DNA of 36,570 nucleotides from Treponema sp. (GCA_031275035.1 JAISPH010000140.1:1-36570); one strand, 5' to 3'. Shown: positions 21,883 through 30,205, numbered from the stretch's first letter. Translations and numbers: made by a program. Notes: generated by a model not told the origin, from the sequence alone.

Positions 21883-21965
21883 ACTTTTATTACAACACAG
21901 ATATTTTTGCATTTTCCGCCGCCAGGAGCCCCTGGCAAAGCCGATCCCCAAATTTTGTCTGCTAC

Positions 21966-21971
21966 TATAAT
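21966..21971 (+). promoter_or_regulatory. Possible -10 box before the head-protease gene
   Basis: A perfect TATAAT lies three bases before the ATG at 21975, but no -35 is seen at 17 bases (GATCCC). If used, the transcript would begin at or just beyond the ATG. It is noted because the leftward cassette separates this gene from the upstream rightward operon, so an independent promoter or read-through is required. Read leftward, the same DNA holds TATAGT. Confidence 0.22.
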
Positions 21972-21974
21972 TCC

Positions 21975-22946
21975 ATGAGAATTAGAACGCTGGAACTTGC
22001 CCGCACGGGAACGTGGGGACAGGACGGGGCAACGATAACCCAACAGGATCTTGCCGAAGTTAAGGCGAACTTTGCCGGGGCACCCCCGCTCACCCTGGGG
22101 CACCTTCGGCAGGGACAAACGGAAGGCCCCCGGTACGGCCGGGTGCTTGCGGTGGATCTGGCGGAAAAAGGAAACCTCCTTTTGGGTACGGTCGAGTTCG
22201 GGGACGTTGCCGACGGCGCATACCAAAGGGGCTTATATGACGGCTGGTCCGTCAGTATCCCCCGGCGGGCGAAAGACGGTACGCGGTATCTCCATCACCT
22301 TGCCCTGCTGGGAGAGACGCCGCCCAAAATTCCGGGGCTCAGGGAGGCGGGCGCCGTGGCAAACTACGAGTATGCCGACGGCGATCACATAGAGACGTAC
22401 ACCTTCGGGGGTACGATAAAAGAACGGGAGGATATAAGCGTGGATCCTGCAAAAGAATTGGCGGAACTCAAGGAAAAGTTTGCGGCGCTGGAGGCAGAAA
22501 ACAAAAAGCTCCGCGAGGAAAAAGAGGCGGCTGAAAAGGCCGCCGCCGAAGCAAAGGCCCCGGCAGAAAAAGAGGATAAGGGCGCCGCCGCGCCTGCGGC
22601 CCCTCCGGCAGAACCGGACGGGGGAAAAGATTTTGCGGACCGCCTTGCCAAAATGGAAGGGGAGGTCTGCAAGAGCCGGGTGGAGATCCTCATGGCGAAG
22701 GTCTCTGGGAAAATCCCGGAGGGGCTTAAGGACAAAGTGCGGGGCCTTGCCGGCCGGATTGCCGGCGACGATGCGGCCTTTAACTTTTCCGATGGGGGCA
22801 AGGATACGAGCGCAAAAGCCATTGAGCTTTTGGGCGAGATTCTTGGCCAGTGGCCCGCCCCGGTAAAGACCGGGAGCGAGGGATTCCAGTTTGCCGACGA
22901 CAGCGGCAAAAGCGCCGACTGGGGTAAAGTCGCCGCAGGCATGTAG
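21975..22946 (+). CDS. Mu gpI-like prohead protease/scaffold
   Basis: A protein of 323 residues matching the Mu-like I protein (PF10123): Ala-Arg-Thr-Gly-Thr-Trp, Asp-Leu-Ala-Glu-Val-Lys-Ala-Asn-Phe, Pro-Leu-Thr-Leu-Gly-His, then Trp-Ser-Val-Ser-Ile-Pro at about 92-97 and Leu-Ala-Leu-Leu-Gly-Glu-Thr-Pro-Pro. After about 155 it becomes a Glu/Ala/Lys coiled coil plus Ala/Pro-rich linker, typical of the scaffold part. It should guide prohead assembly and cleave itself. ATG at 21975 has no clear ribosome site, which is unusual. First late gene after the inverted cassette. Confidence 0.9.
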   Translation: MRIRTLELARTGTWGQDGATITQQDLAEVKANFAGAPPLTLGHLRQGQTEGPRYGRVLAVDLAEKGNLLLGTVEFGDVADGAYQRGLYDGWSVSIPRRAKDGTRYLHHLALLGETPPKIPGLREAGAVANYEYADGDHIETYTFGGTIKEREDISVDPAKELAELKEKFAALEAENKKLREEKEAAEKAAAEAKAPAEKEDKGAAAPAAPPAEPDGGKDFADRLAKMEGEVCKSRVEILMAKVSGKIPEGLKDKVRGLAGRIAGDDAAFNFSDGGKDTSAKAIELLGEILGQWPAPVKTGSEGFQFADDSGKSADWGKVAAGM

Positions 22947-22957
22947 GGGGTTACTCC

Positions 22958-23344
22958 ATGGATATTGATTTTGTAGGCGACCGGGGGGTCGTGTTACCCG
23001 ATCATCCGCCGATCGTTGATTCGGTTTTGATCGCCGCGGGTAAGACGTACCAGGCGGGGACGCTGCTTAAATACGCTTCAGGCGGCGCGGTCGCTTCGGC
23101 GGACGCAACGGCCGGACAAAACGCCACGCCCGCCGACCAGGTGGACGCGGTACTGCTTGAGGACATTGACACGACCGGAGCGGCCAAACCGGCGCGGGTA
23201 CTCCTGCACGGACTTGTGGTACGGGCCCGGCTCCTTAACGGGACCGGGGGATCGCCCGTTCCGGCAAGCGACGCCATGGCGGATACCCTGAAAAACCGGG
23301 GGATCTACCCGCTCCAGAGCTGGGACCGTTCGGTTGTTAACTAG
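22958..23344 (+). CDS. Head decoration protein (lambda gpD-like)
   Basis: A protein of 128 residues with Gly-Lys-Thr-Tyr-Gln-Ala-Gly-Thr-Leu-Leu-Lys-Tyr, Ala-Thr-Pro-Ala-Asp-Gln-Val-Asp-Ala-Val-Leu-Leu-Glu-Asp-Ile-Asp, and Ala-Arg-Val-Leu-Leu-His-Gly, the HDPD (PF02924) pattern. Trimers would stabilise the expanded capsid. ATG at 22958 has a five-G ribosome site seven bases upstream and lies 11 bases after the protease stop, just before the capsid gene, as lambda D lies before E. A high-abundance virion protein is expected. Confidence 0.85.
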   Translation: MDIDFVGDRGVVLPDHPPIVDSVLIAAGKTYQAGTLLKYASGGAVASADATAGQNATPADQVDAVLLEDIDTTGAAKPARVLLHGLVVRARLLNGTGGSPVPASDAMADTLKNRGIYPLQSWDRSVVN

Positions 23345-23379
23345 CGGTTTTCGTACCTATTTTTTTCAGAGGAGAGAAT

Positions 23380-24336
23380 ATGTCTGTTGTGATAATAACG
23401 CCCGCCGATATTGAGCGGGTTGTGGCGGACAATCCGCCCACGGCAAGTAATGCGCTGGATTATTTTAAGCGGCGCCCGCTTAAAAATTCTGCGTATATCG
23501 CGGTCCGGGATATACTGCAGGAGATCGGCAATATCCCCGTGATCAGGCGGGGCGACACGGGTGTCCGTCCCATGGCGCAGTCCGGCGTCAATCTGATTGA
23601 GCCCATGCCCATCGAGATTGACGATACCTTTTCCGCGGTGGAATTGGATGAGTACGAGCGGTCGAGCCAGGCGGGGAAACAGCAACTCGTCCAGGAAAAA
23701 CTCCAGCAGCACCTTACGCTTATCCGGGCGACCACCAAGGCCCTGTGCATGCAGGCGCATAAGGGAGCCATTGATTACATGATGAAAGCCGGCGCGTCCC
23801 TGGTTCGGTATCAGGTAACCTACGGAACGGTGGCGGTTATCAACAATGCCAAGACGCTGGCAAACCTCACCGTAGGCGATCTCCTTGCCGCCGTCAACAC
23901 CGGTATACAGGCCCTGGCCGCAAACCAGGTAGGGGGGCCGGTGGATCTCGTGGTGGCCGCCGATCTCTTTGCGGTAATTGCAAACCTGGTAGCGTCGCAA
24001 AAAGCGTTCAACGCCGCCATCGGATCGGGGTATGTGGATCTGGCCGGTTTCCGTTTCAAACTCGACAACGACAGCTACGTTGATCAGGCGGCGAACGGGA
24101 CCAAAACCACGCAGACCCTCTGCGGTCCCCGGCAGCTTATGATCCGCGCCGAGAATGCGGGGCAGAGCCTGCCCTACTGCAAAATCGACGACGTGGTTTT
24201 ACGGGAAGCGGTACCCTTCTACTCCTTCACGAAGGACAGGACCGATCAGCGCGGGACGGATGTGTTTTCCAAAAGCAAACCCTTCCCCCTCGTGAACGTC
24301 CGGGGCATCAAGATTATTCAGTTTGCGGCTTCATAA
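23380..24336 (+). CDS. Major capsid protein, lambda gpE-like
   Basis: A protein of 318 residues with a GAGGAG ribosome site five bases before its ATG. Features of the gpE/HK97-fold family (PF03864) include Phe-Lys-Arg-Arg-Pro-Leu, Val-Arg-Pro-Met-Ala-Gln, Phe-Ser-Ala-Val-Glu-Leu-Asp-Glu-Tyr-Glu and the Cys-Lys-Ile-Asp-Asp-Val strand. The C-terminus Pro-Leu-Val-Asn-Val-Arg-Gly-Ile-Lys-Ile-Ile-Gln-Phe is typical. Mu itself has a different head protein, so this phage combines Mu-type packaging with a lambda-type shell. A terminator-like hairpin follows. Confidence 0.9.
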   Translation: MSVVIITPADIERVVADNPPTASNALDYFKRRPLKNSAYIAVRDILQEIGNIPVIRRGDTGVRPMAQSGVNLIEPMPIEIDDTFSAVELDEYERSSQAGKQQLVQEKLQQHLTLIRATTKALCMQAHKGAIDYMMKAGASLVRYQVTYGTVAVINNAKTLANLTVGDLLAAVNTGIQALAANQVGGPVDLVVAADLFAVIANLVASQKAFNAAIGSGYVDLAGFRFKLDNDSYVDQAANGTKTTQTLCGPRQLMIRAENAGQSLPYCKIDDVVLREAVPFYSFTKDRTDQRGTDVFSKSKPFPLVNVRGIKIIQFAAS

Positions 24337-24342
24337 TATAGC

Positions 24343-24373
24343 GGGTCCGGGTTGCCCCGGACCCTTATTGTTT
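24343..24373 (+). terminator. Terminator-like hairpin after the capsid gene
   Basis: GGGTCCGGG (24343-24351) and CCCGGACCC (24356-24364) make a perfect nine-base stem with a TTGC loop, followed by TTATTGTTT. It fits a partial intrinsic terminator or an mRNA-stabilising end, which would let capsid mRNA exceed that of the connector and tail genes downstream. Confidence 0.7.
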
Positions 24374-24386
24374 GGAATAGGTTAGC

Positions 24387-24761
24387 ATGGTAACGGTCGA
24401 CGATATTAAAAAAGATATTACCCCCCAGGATTATCAAACCCTGACGTTGTCCGATGACAATAACGCAAAACGGGCAATTGAAAAGGCGGTGATCTGGGCA
24501 AAGGGAAAAATAGGCTCGACCGGAAACGCATTCGACGAAAACAACGAGGTGGTAGCACAGATCATTGTAACCCGCGCCCTCTACGAGCTCTATTTTTTCG
24601 TCGGCTACCCGGACCGGGCCAAGGCCAAAGAGGAGGATGCCGCCGACTTAATTGAATCCTATTTTGGGTCAATCAAAACAAAAGCCGATGCGGCCGGGAA
24701 CGATCCCGGTCCGGCGGGCGGGGCGGTTGCCCTGCCGGAACTGCCGTACTATGGGCGTTAA
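24387..24761 (+). CDS. Mu gp36-like head-tail connector (DUF1320)
   Basis: A protein of 124 residues resembling DUF1320 (PF07030): Met-Val-Thr-Val-Asp-Asp-Ile, Asn-Asn-Ala-Lys-Arg-Ala-Ile-Glu-Lys-Ala, Ile-Ile-Val-Thr-Arg-Ala-Leu-Tyr-Glu-Leu-Tyr, and an end of Pro-Tyr-Tyr-Gly-Arg. It is a helical adaptor between portal and tail. Weak ribosome site (GGAATAGG) after the capsid hairpin. It overlaps the next start by 11 bases. Confidence 0.75.
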   Translation: MVTVDDIKKDITPQDYQTLTLSDDNNAKRAIEKAVIWAKGKIGSTGNAFDENNEVVAQIIVTRALYELYFFVGYPDRAKAKEEDAADLIESYFGSIKTKADAAGNDPGPAGGAVALPELPYYGR

Positions 24762-25404
24762 AGTGGTAAAGCGGCCGCCGCCCTGCGCGCCGCTGTTGGT
24801 TGACGGCATCCCGGAGACGATGGACCGGGCCGCGGCGTATCTGCGGTCGAGCGCGGATCGCAAGATAAAAAACGGCGTGCCGCCGCCCAACAGCCCGCTT
24901 ACCGCCCGCGTAAAACGGGGCGATCAAACCCTGCGGGATTCCGGGGCGCTGGCCCGGAGCATCGCCCCGCATGCCGGGGCGCTCTGGGCCGACGCCAGCA
25001 CGCCCCTGAAGCAGGCAAAAATACTGCAGCGGGGTGGCACCGTCCGGGCCAAAGGCCGCGGGCTCTGGATCCCCGCCGGACCCGAAACGCGGCAGTTAAT
25101 GAAACGGTACGGAGCCAAACGTCCGGGTGCGCTTATCGAGGCGTTAAAGGCCGAAGGCTACGGCTTTTTTTATACGCCCCTCTCGCGGGTATTTTGCGCA
25201 TATAAAAAAGGCAAGGCCCTGAAAAGCGGCAACACCGGAAAAGCGGGGAAACCGTTTGCGCTCTTTGTCGTGCGGTCTTCTGCGACGATCCCCGCCCGGC
25301 CGTTTTTGTATATCGACCAGAAAGATGAAGCCTACCTGGTAGCGCTTATCAGACGGGGTATTGTCCAGAAATTAAAAGAGGGGGGACAGCATGCTAGTCA
25401 TTGA
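24751..25404 (+). CDS. Phage virion morphogenesis / tail completion protein (gpG/gpS-like)
   Basis: A protein of 217 residues. I use the ATG at 24751, inside the end of the preceding gene; the frame extends to 24652 but that part is basic and unlike the family. The Arg-Val-Lys-Arg-Gly-Asp-Gln-Thr-Leu-Arg-Asp-Ser-Gly-Ala-Leu-Ala-Arg-Ser-Ile segment and Ile-Pro-Ala-Arg-Pro-Phe-Leu-Tyr-Ile near the end are marks of virion-morphogenesis proteins (PF05069-like, Mu gpG). It would finish the tail or head joint. Confidence 0.72.
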   Translation: MGVKVVKRPPPCAPLLVDGIPETMDRAAAYLRSSADRKIKNGVPPPNSPLTARVKRGDQTLRDSGALARSIAPHAGALWADASTPLKQAKILQRGGTVRAKGRGLWIPAGPETRQLMKRYGAKRPGALIEALKAEGYGFFYTPLSRVFCAYKKGKALKSGNTGKAGKPFALFVVRSSATIPARPFLYIDQKDEAYLVALIRRGIVQKLKEGGQHASH

Positions 25405-25837
25405 CGCATTGGCTGCAGCCCTGCGGAGCCGGGGAATCCAGGTTATTGAACAGCCCCAGGCGGCACTTAACACCAACGCCCGGCTGGAACTCTGGCTTGA
25501 GGGGTTTACCGCAGGCGGCGAGGGCAAAACCGGCAATCCCCTGGATTACGAGACCATGACCTTCCGGGCCGACGTGGCCGCATCCGGCGTCGCCCGGCAA
25601 TTCGTGGGTGCGCTCCGCAAAATATTGAGAACCATGCTGGAGCTCGGGGAATCATCCCTCGATGTCCCGGTCACCGTTGGGGAAAACGCAGTCATGCTGC
25701 TTAAAGCCCACTTCGAAAAAACAAGTCCGGGGACGTTTGAATACGAAGACGAACTGTCCCCTATGCCAGCCCGGTTTCGGGAAAGCTGGCGTATAACTAT
25801 AACGTACCGGGCGACAATTGTCCCGGAGGAGGATTAA
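25391..25837 (+). CDS. Tail terminator-like protein (gp37/gpU-like position)
   Basis: A protein of 148 residues whose ATG follows a GAGGGGGG ribosome site and overlaps the previous gene by 14 bases. The sequence suggests an alpha/beta fold with a long Glu-Leu-Gly-Glu-Ser-Ser-Leu-Asp-Val-Pro middle, and ends in Ile-Thr-Ile-Thr-Tyr-Arg-Ala. No sequence family is certain; the position between the virion-morphogenesis and tail-tube genes is that of DUF1834/gp37 or tail-terminator proteins, which cap the tube. Confidence 0.55.
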   Translation: MLVIDALAAALRSRGIQVIEQPQAALNTNARLELWLEGFTAGGEGKTGNPLDYETMTFRADVAASGVARQFVGALRKILRTMLELGESSLDVPVTVGENAVMLLKAHFEKTSPGTFEYEDELSPMPARFRESWRITITYRATIVPEED

Positions 25838-25838
25838 C

Positions 25839-26525
25839 ATGCGACCAGGCGGAAAAGACGGTTTTTTATACCGCATTGTTTTCGGGACGGTTATTGTCGG
25901 TGACGGAACGATTACCCTCGATGCCGGATTTTACAAAATTGTGAGCCGGGCGGCATCGGGATCCGGCATCCCGGCTCCGAGCTCGGATATGCTTAGCCGG
26001 GGCTACAAAACCCTGGGGCCGGGAAACATCTACTATGCCGAACAGGGCCAGGACATGGAAACCGGGGACGCCGTTATTCCCCTGCAGCTGAAGCGGATCA
26101 GCTTTGTTACCGACGTGCAGGACTCCGGGCAGAAGCAGAGCCACGACGTAACGACCCAGGCGGATGTGGATTCCGGAAGCCGCTCCTACATTCCCGGCGC
26201 GTTCCAGGAACGGACCGGAACGATCAGCGGCGTTGTGGATGTGGACAGCGAGGAACAGCGGGAACTCTTTAACGAGTACCGGCAGATCGTTTACCAGGAC
26301 AGCATTAATGTCGGCGTTGCCCCGGCGAAATCCCTGGAGCACGAATACATGATGAGCCGGAGGGAGACTACCGAGTCCGGGGAAACGGAAATGTGGGAGT
26401 ACATGCCGCTCATTAGCGAAAGCATCCAGGCTCCCAAACCCATGGACGGCGTACAGTCCTTCAGTTTTAATTACCGCATTGACGGCAAGCGCGGACCTTG
26501 CATGATCGTCCGGGAGGTTGCCTGA
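25839..26525 (+). CDS. Major tail tube protein
   Basis: A protein of 228 residues from the ATG at 25839 (GGAGGAGG at six bases). It has the mixed beta pattern of tube proteins: Gly-Phe-Tyr-Lys-Ile-Val, Gly-Asn-Ile-Tyr-Tyr-Ala-Glu, Asp-Ala-Val-Ile-Pro-Leu-Gln-Leu-Lys-Arg-Ile, then Ser-Gly-Val-Val-Asp-Val-Asp and Phe-Ser-Phe-Asn-Tyr-Arg-Ile-Asp-Gly. Followed at once by the G/GT gene, as lambda V is by G. TGATG overlap joins them. Non-contractile; no sheath gene is present. Confidence 0.78.
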   Translation: MRPGGKDGFLYRIVFGTVIVGDGTITLDAGFYKIVSRAASGSGIPAPSSDMLSRGYKTLGPGNIYYAEQGQDMETGDAVIPLQLKRISFVTDVQDSGQKQSHDVTTQADVDSGSRSYIPGAFQERTGTISGVVDVDSEEQRELFNEYRQIVYQDSINVGVAPAKSLEHEYMMSRRETTESGETEMWEYMPLISESIQAPKPMDGVQSFSFNYRIDGKRGPCMIVREVA

Positions 26526-27055
26526 TGGTACTTTCGGCCAGGGGAAAATACAGCTATGTCCCGCGGTTCAACGGCAACCGGGCGCTTCCCGAAAACGAAC
26601 AGGTGGAAGTGGAGATTATCCGGCCCAAAGCTGAAGAGCGCTCGGATCTCTACAGCATCGATGTCGAACGGGAAATGGGCCTTGTCGACCTTGAAAAAAA
26701 ACAGGCCAAGGCCCCGTTCACGTTTAAAAACCGCTACCGGGTATCGGCGATCCTCCGCAATCATATCGGGACGATCAAAAACCTTGCGGTCGAGGAGGCG
26801 GGAAAATCCCGGACCATTGCAAACGGCGCGGAACTTGCGGAAAGCACCGCCTTCGGCGTCAGTATCCTGGTCCAGGAATTAATTGCCGAAGTCCTCAACG
26901 ATAAGCTGTCCGAAGATGAAAAAAAAAGTTCGTCATCGGCTTTGAGCTCGTCTTTGAAGGATGGCACGCCGAAAAGTGGCACGCAGACTTCGACGAAAAA
27001 CGGGAAGAGTTCTCCTTCGGATACCTTAAACGGGGGGAGTTCCGAGACTACCTGA
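26525..27055 (+). CDS. Tail assembly chaperone G-like protein (unshifted product)
   Basis: A protein of 176 residues from the ATG at 26525, overlapping the tail-tube stop. Residues 1-130 are an acidic/basic mix with Glu-Val-Glu-Ile-Ile-Arg-Pro-Lys and Phe-Gly-Val-Ser-Ile-Leu-Val-Gln-Glu-Leu. After the slippery run at 26919-26928 the frame continues as 43 codons of Ser/Thr/Gly/Lys-rich low-complexity sequence, unlike a natural domain. In siphoviruses G is the abundant chaperone, and a small share of ribosomes shift to make G-T that recruits tail tube to the tape measure. Confidence 0.75.
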   Translation: MVLSARGKYSYVPRFNGNRALPENEQVEVEIIRPKAEERSDLYSIDVEREMGLVDLEKKQAKAPFTFKNRYRVSAILRNHIGTIKNLAVEEAGKSRTIANGAELAESTAFGVSILVQELIAEVLNDKLSEDEKKSSSSALSSSLKDGTPKSGTQTSTKNGKSSPSDTLNGGSSETT

Positions 27056-27279
27056 CGGATGATTTTTGGAAAGCCCTTGCCATTTGGAAGCGGAGCCGGC
27101 GATACGGCCTCCCTTCCGGCAGGGGCTGGGTTTTTGAGAGCGGGGCGGTACTGGATCTTTTGGATCTGTTTAACAATACCGCCGATTTTTTGGAGCGGCG
27201 TAAAGCCGGGATGAAGCGGGGCACAGGTGCCGGTACAAATAACGGAAGAATTACGGGTACTCGTCGAAGCCGAAGTTGA
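26525..27279 (+). CDS. G-T fusion tail chaperone made by -1 frameshift
   Basis: After a -1 slip in the A9 run, the reading becomes Lys-Phe-Val-Ile-Gly-Phe-Glu-Leu-Val-Phe-Glu-Gly-Trp-His and continues for about 117 residues, with Asp-Phe-Trp-Lys-Ala-Leu-Ala-Ile-Trp-Lys-Arg and Tyr-Gly-Leu-Pro-Ser-Gly-Arg-Gly-Trp. It ends at a TGA at 27277-27279, inside the tape-measure start (27227). This is protein-like sequence with conserved aromatic residues, unlike the 0-frame. The total is about 251 residues. Length, place and slippery run match the conserved lambda G/GT arrangement. Confidence 0.8.
26919..26928 (+). promoter_or_regulatory. Poly-A slippery site for -1 frameshifting
   Basis: Nine A followed by G: in the 0-frame GAA AAA AAA AGT. 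The heptamer A AAA AAA (26920-26926) fits X XXY YYZ. The upstream CCGAAGATG is not a strong Shine-Dalgarno stimulator, and a downstream hairpin was not obvious by eye. A slip gives the T-like frame. Confidence 0.75.
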
Positions 27280-30205
27280 AAAGGCTATCAAGAGCCTGGA
27301 GAAGTTTGACCAGTCCGTTGATGCGTCGGGAAAAACTACCGCCAATCTCGGCGACGCCCTTGCCAAAATGGAAAAGCAGGCCCTCCTTATGTCCGCCGCC
27401 GTGACGGGGGCCGGGCTGGCCGGCGTAAAATTTGCTGCCGACAACGAAAAGCTCCGGGCCTCCCTTGAGGTACTCCTCGGGTCCGCCGAAAAAGCGGAAT
27501 CGGTTTTTGAGGAGTGGATACGGTTTGGCGCCACAACGCCGCTCTCCGTGGAGGAAATAGGGACGGCCGGTAAACAGCTGCTTGCCTTTGGCATCGATGC
27601 CGAAGAGGTTACCGCCACCATGCACCGGTTGGGGGACGTTGCCCAGGGGGTCGGTTCCGGGCTCGGGGACATTGCGGATCTCTACGGCAAGGCGCGGGTC
27701 CAGGGGCGGCTTTTTACCAACGATATTAACCAGTTTCAAGGGCGGGGGATCCCCATTGTCCAGGCTTTAGCAAAGGAGCTCGGTGTTGCCGAAGGGGAAA
27801 TAAAAGAGATGGTGGCGGCCGGGAAGATCGGTTTCCCGGAATTGGAGCGGGCTTTTGTTGCGCTTACCTCTAACGGCGGTCAGTTTGAGGGGATGATGGA
27901 AAAACTTTCCCAGACCACGATAGGAAAATTTTCTACGGCCATGGATAACGCCCAGCAGGCGCTGGCGTCTTTCGGCGAACTAATGTTGCCCATGGTTAAC
28001 GAGGTACTTGATTTTGCGACCGGCACCTTTGACGCCCTCAATAACATGGACGAGGGGACCAAGCGTTTTGTCCTCGGTATGGGCGGCGTTATCGCCATAT
28101 CGGGGCCGACTATCGCGGCGATAAAAGCTATCAGCGCGGCCATGACCGCTGCGGCGGCTAATCCGTATATGCTCGCTATCGGTGGAACCATAGCCGCACT
28201 GGGTTTGGTTGCAGGCGGTATTAATGCCCTGGCCCATGCCCATGATGATCTCATCAACAAAATCCAAAAACACAACGATGAGGCCAAAAGTTTGCTTACT
28301 GTGTACGCCGCAGGGAACGAAGAGAAAGTCCTGGATCAGGAAACCACGGATAAGCTTATCAAACTGTACCCTGAATTAACCGGACAAATTGAAGCGTATA
28401 AAACGACTGTCAAAGAAGCCGCTCTAGCGCAGGAACAACTGAACAATCAAAAATTACTTGACGCCCAGGAGGGCCGGATAAAAAGGATACGCCAATTCCA
28501 GGACGATCTCTGGGACCTCAATCAACAAATCGCAGAAGCGGAACAGGCACAGGCTTACTGGGCAACACAGGAACAGCGCCCGGTAGGAGCGGAAACTATC
28601 TTGCCGGATCTGGAAGCGCAGAAGGAACGGTTGTTAACAAACATCCGGCAGATACGGGATCAGGTTAACGCGGAACTCGAACAGTTCGGCAAGCGGATCA
28701 ATTTTAGCGGAGAACTTTTAACCCTCGAGGCAGTGGTAGATACCGGCGACGGCAAGTTGGATCCCCCACCGGTGACCCCTGCGCAAAAAAAGAAGTGGCA
28801 GGAATGGTACAGCGAAATTACCAAGGTCGATGTTGCGGCCATCGGGCAATCGGGGACCCTGGCGGCGGAACTGTACCTTGAGGGTTTTACCCGGACCCTG
28901 CAATCCGGCCAGGGTGTTGCGGAGGCGTTGGGGGAATCGTTTGATCTTGCGGGTGCGCTCCGGAGCGAACAGGATGAGATACGGAAGGCCCTGCAGGATC
29001 TCTTTGCCATAGATCCTAAAGACATAGACGATCCCTTTGCCTGGATGGATAAATCAATCGCTCCCCTGGTACGGCGGTTTAAGGAGTTGGGCGGGCAGAT
29101 CGAAGACCTGGACCGTGCCGACGCTCTGGAGGCGTTCCGCAAAAAAATAGAGGACCTGGGGAAAACGGAGTGGGATCTTGCCAGGGAAACGGCCGCCGCC
29201 GCAAGCGCCCTCAAAAGCGAACAGGACCAGTTGCTTAAAGACTATATCGTTGCCACCTTCGATAAAGAAATACGGGACCTTACAGCCGACGAATACGATC
29301 TTGCACGGGCAACATACGAGGCCGCGGGAGCAACCGAGGAAGAACTGGAAACGCTTGACGAAAAGATAGCCAAAATAAAAGAGCTCAAAAACCAGCAGTC
29401 GGAACTAGATGATTGGCAAGCCGTACTTACCGAAAAAATAACCGAACTGCTACAGGGGATCACCGGGCTTGATGAAAAGTCAGCCGGGGCGTTTGCGAAT
29501 ATCGCGGCTAATCTTGCGGCCATTAGTTTTGACGGTATCCTTCAGGGTATTGAGGATGTGGGTGAGGCCTTTGCCCAGGGGGCCAGTGCCGGGGAGGCGT
29601 TCCGTAACGCCATGGTTAGTATGCTTCAGCAGATGCTCGATATGCTGCCTGTACTGTTTTTGCAAGCCGGGCTCCAAATGATCATACAGGGTAACTGGCC
29701 CATGGGCCTGGCGTTTATTGCCATGGCGGCCTCCTCCGCATTTATCAGCGGCTTTGTCAAGGGTACGATTAACCGCATGGATGAGGAGGCCGAAGCGGAG
29801 GCCAATACCAACGCCCGCGGGAATGTCTACAGCGATACGATCCTGGTGCCCTATGCCAAGGGCGGCAGTTTTACCAACCAGCTTGTAAACGGCCCCACCT
29901 ATTTCCGGCACGGCGGCGGCCTTGGCGTCATGGGCGAAGCGGGACCCGAGGCTATCGTACCGCTCCGGCGCATGGCTAACGGCGATCTTGGCATACAGTC
30001 GGAAGGCGGCGGCGGTACGCAGGTTGTAGTCAATATTTACAATAATTCCGGGGCCGAAGTTACAACCGAAGAGCGTAATGACCGGAACGGGATCCGGCAG
30101 ATAGACATCATGATAGGGGATCTGGTCGGCTCCCAGATAAGCCAGGGACGCTACGACAATGCGATAGAATCACGGTTTGAAGGGCTGCACAGGAGGGGAC
30201 ATTAA
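27227..30205 (+). CDS. Tape measure protein
   Basis: A protein of 992 residues. GTG start at 27227, inside the T frame, follows GCGGGG. The tape-measure domain (PF20155-like) shows Ala-Asp-Asn-Glu-Lys-Leu-Arg-Ala-Ser-Leu-Glu-Val-Leu-Leu-Gly-Ser and Asp-Ile-Asn-Gln-Phe-Gln-Gly-Arg-Gly near 50-175. Hydrophobic segments follow at about 280-335 and 795-850, with a long helical middle. The C-terminal Gly-Gly-Leu-Gly-Val-Met-Gly-Glu-Ala-Gly-Pro-Glu-Ala-Ile-Val-Pro-Leu is the typical lambda H-like end. It fixes tail length: at about 1.5 A per residue, near 150 nm. Phage should be flexible-tailed. Confidence 0.93.
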   Translation: MPVQITEELRVLVEAEVEKAIKSLEKFDQSVDASGKTTANLGDALAKMEKQALLMSAAVTGAGLAGVKFAADNEKLRASLEVLLGSAEKAESVFEEWIRFGATTPLSVEEIGTAGKQLLAFGIDAEEVTATMHRLGDVAQGVGSGLGDIADLYGKARVQGRLFTNDINQFQGRGIPIVQALAKELGVAEGEIKEMVAAGKIGFPELERAFVALTSNGGQFEGMMEKLSQTTIGKFSTAMDNAQQALASFGELMLPMVNEVLDFATGTFDALNNMDEGTKRFVLGMGGVIAISGPTIAAIKAISAAMTAAAANPYMLAIGGTIAALGLVAGGINALAHAHDDLINKIQKHNDEAKSLLTVYAAGNEEKVLDQETTDKLIKLYPELTGQIEAYKTTVKEAALAQEQLNNQKLLDAQEGRIKRIRQFQDDLWDLNQQIAEAEQAQAYWATQEQRPVGAETILPDLEAQKERLLTNIRQIRDQVNAELEQFGKRINFSGELLTLEAVVDTGDGKLDPPPVTPAQKKKWQEWYSEITKVDVAAIGQSGTLAAELYLEGFTRTLQSGQGVAEALGESFDLAGALRSEQDEIRKALQDLFAIDPKDIDDPFAWMDKSIAPLVRRFKELGGQIEDLDRADALEAFRKKIEDLGKTEWDLARETAAAASALKSEQDQLLKDYIVATFDKEIRDLTADEYDLARATYEAAGATEEELETLDEKIAKIKELKNQQSELDDWQAVLTEKITELLQGITGLDEKSAGAFANIAANLAAISFDGILQGIEDVGEAFAQGASAGEAFRNAMVSMLQQMLDMLPVLFLQAGLQMIIQGNWPMGLAFIAMAASSAFISGFVKGTINRMDEEAEAEANTNARGNVYSDTILVPYAKGGSFTNQLVNGPTYFRHGGGLGVMGEAGPEAIVPLRRMANGDLGIQSEGGGGTQVVVNIYNNSGAEVTTEERNDRNGIRQIDIMIGDLVGSQISQGRYDNAIESRFEGLHRRGH

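Noticed and set aside
23341..24000. 219-codon leftward frame opposite the capsid gene
   Set aside because: Antisense shadow of the capsid, which matches a known family.
26761..27672. 303-codon leftward frame opposite the chaperone and tape-measure genes
   Set aside because: Ser/Pro-rich shadow of two well-supported rightward genes; no start signal or family pattern.
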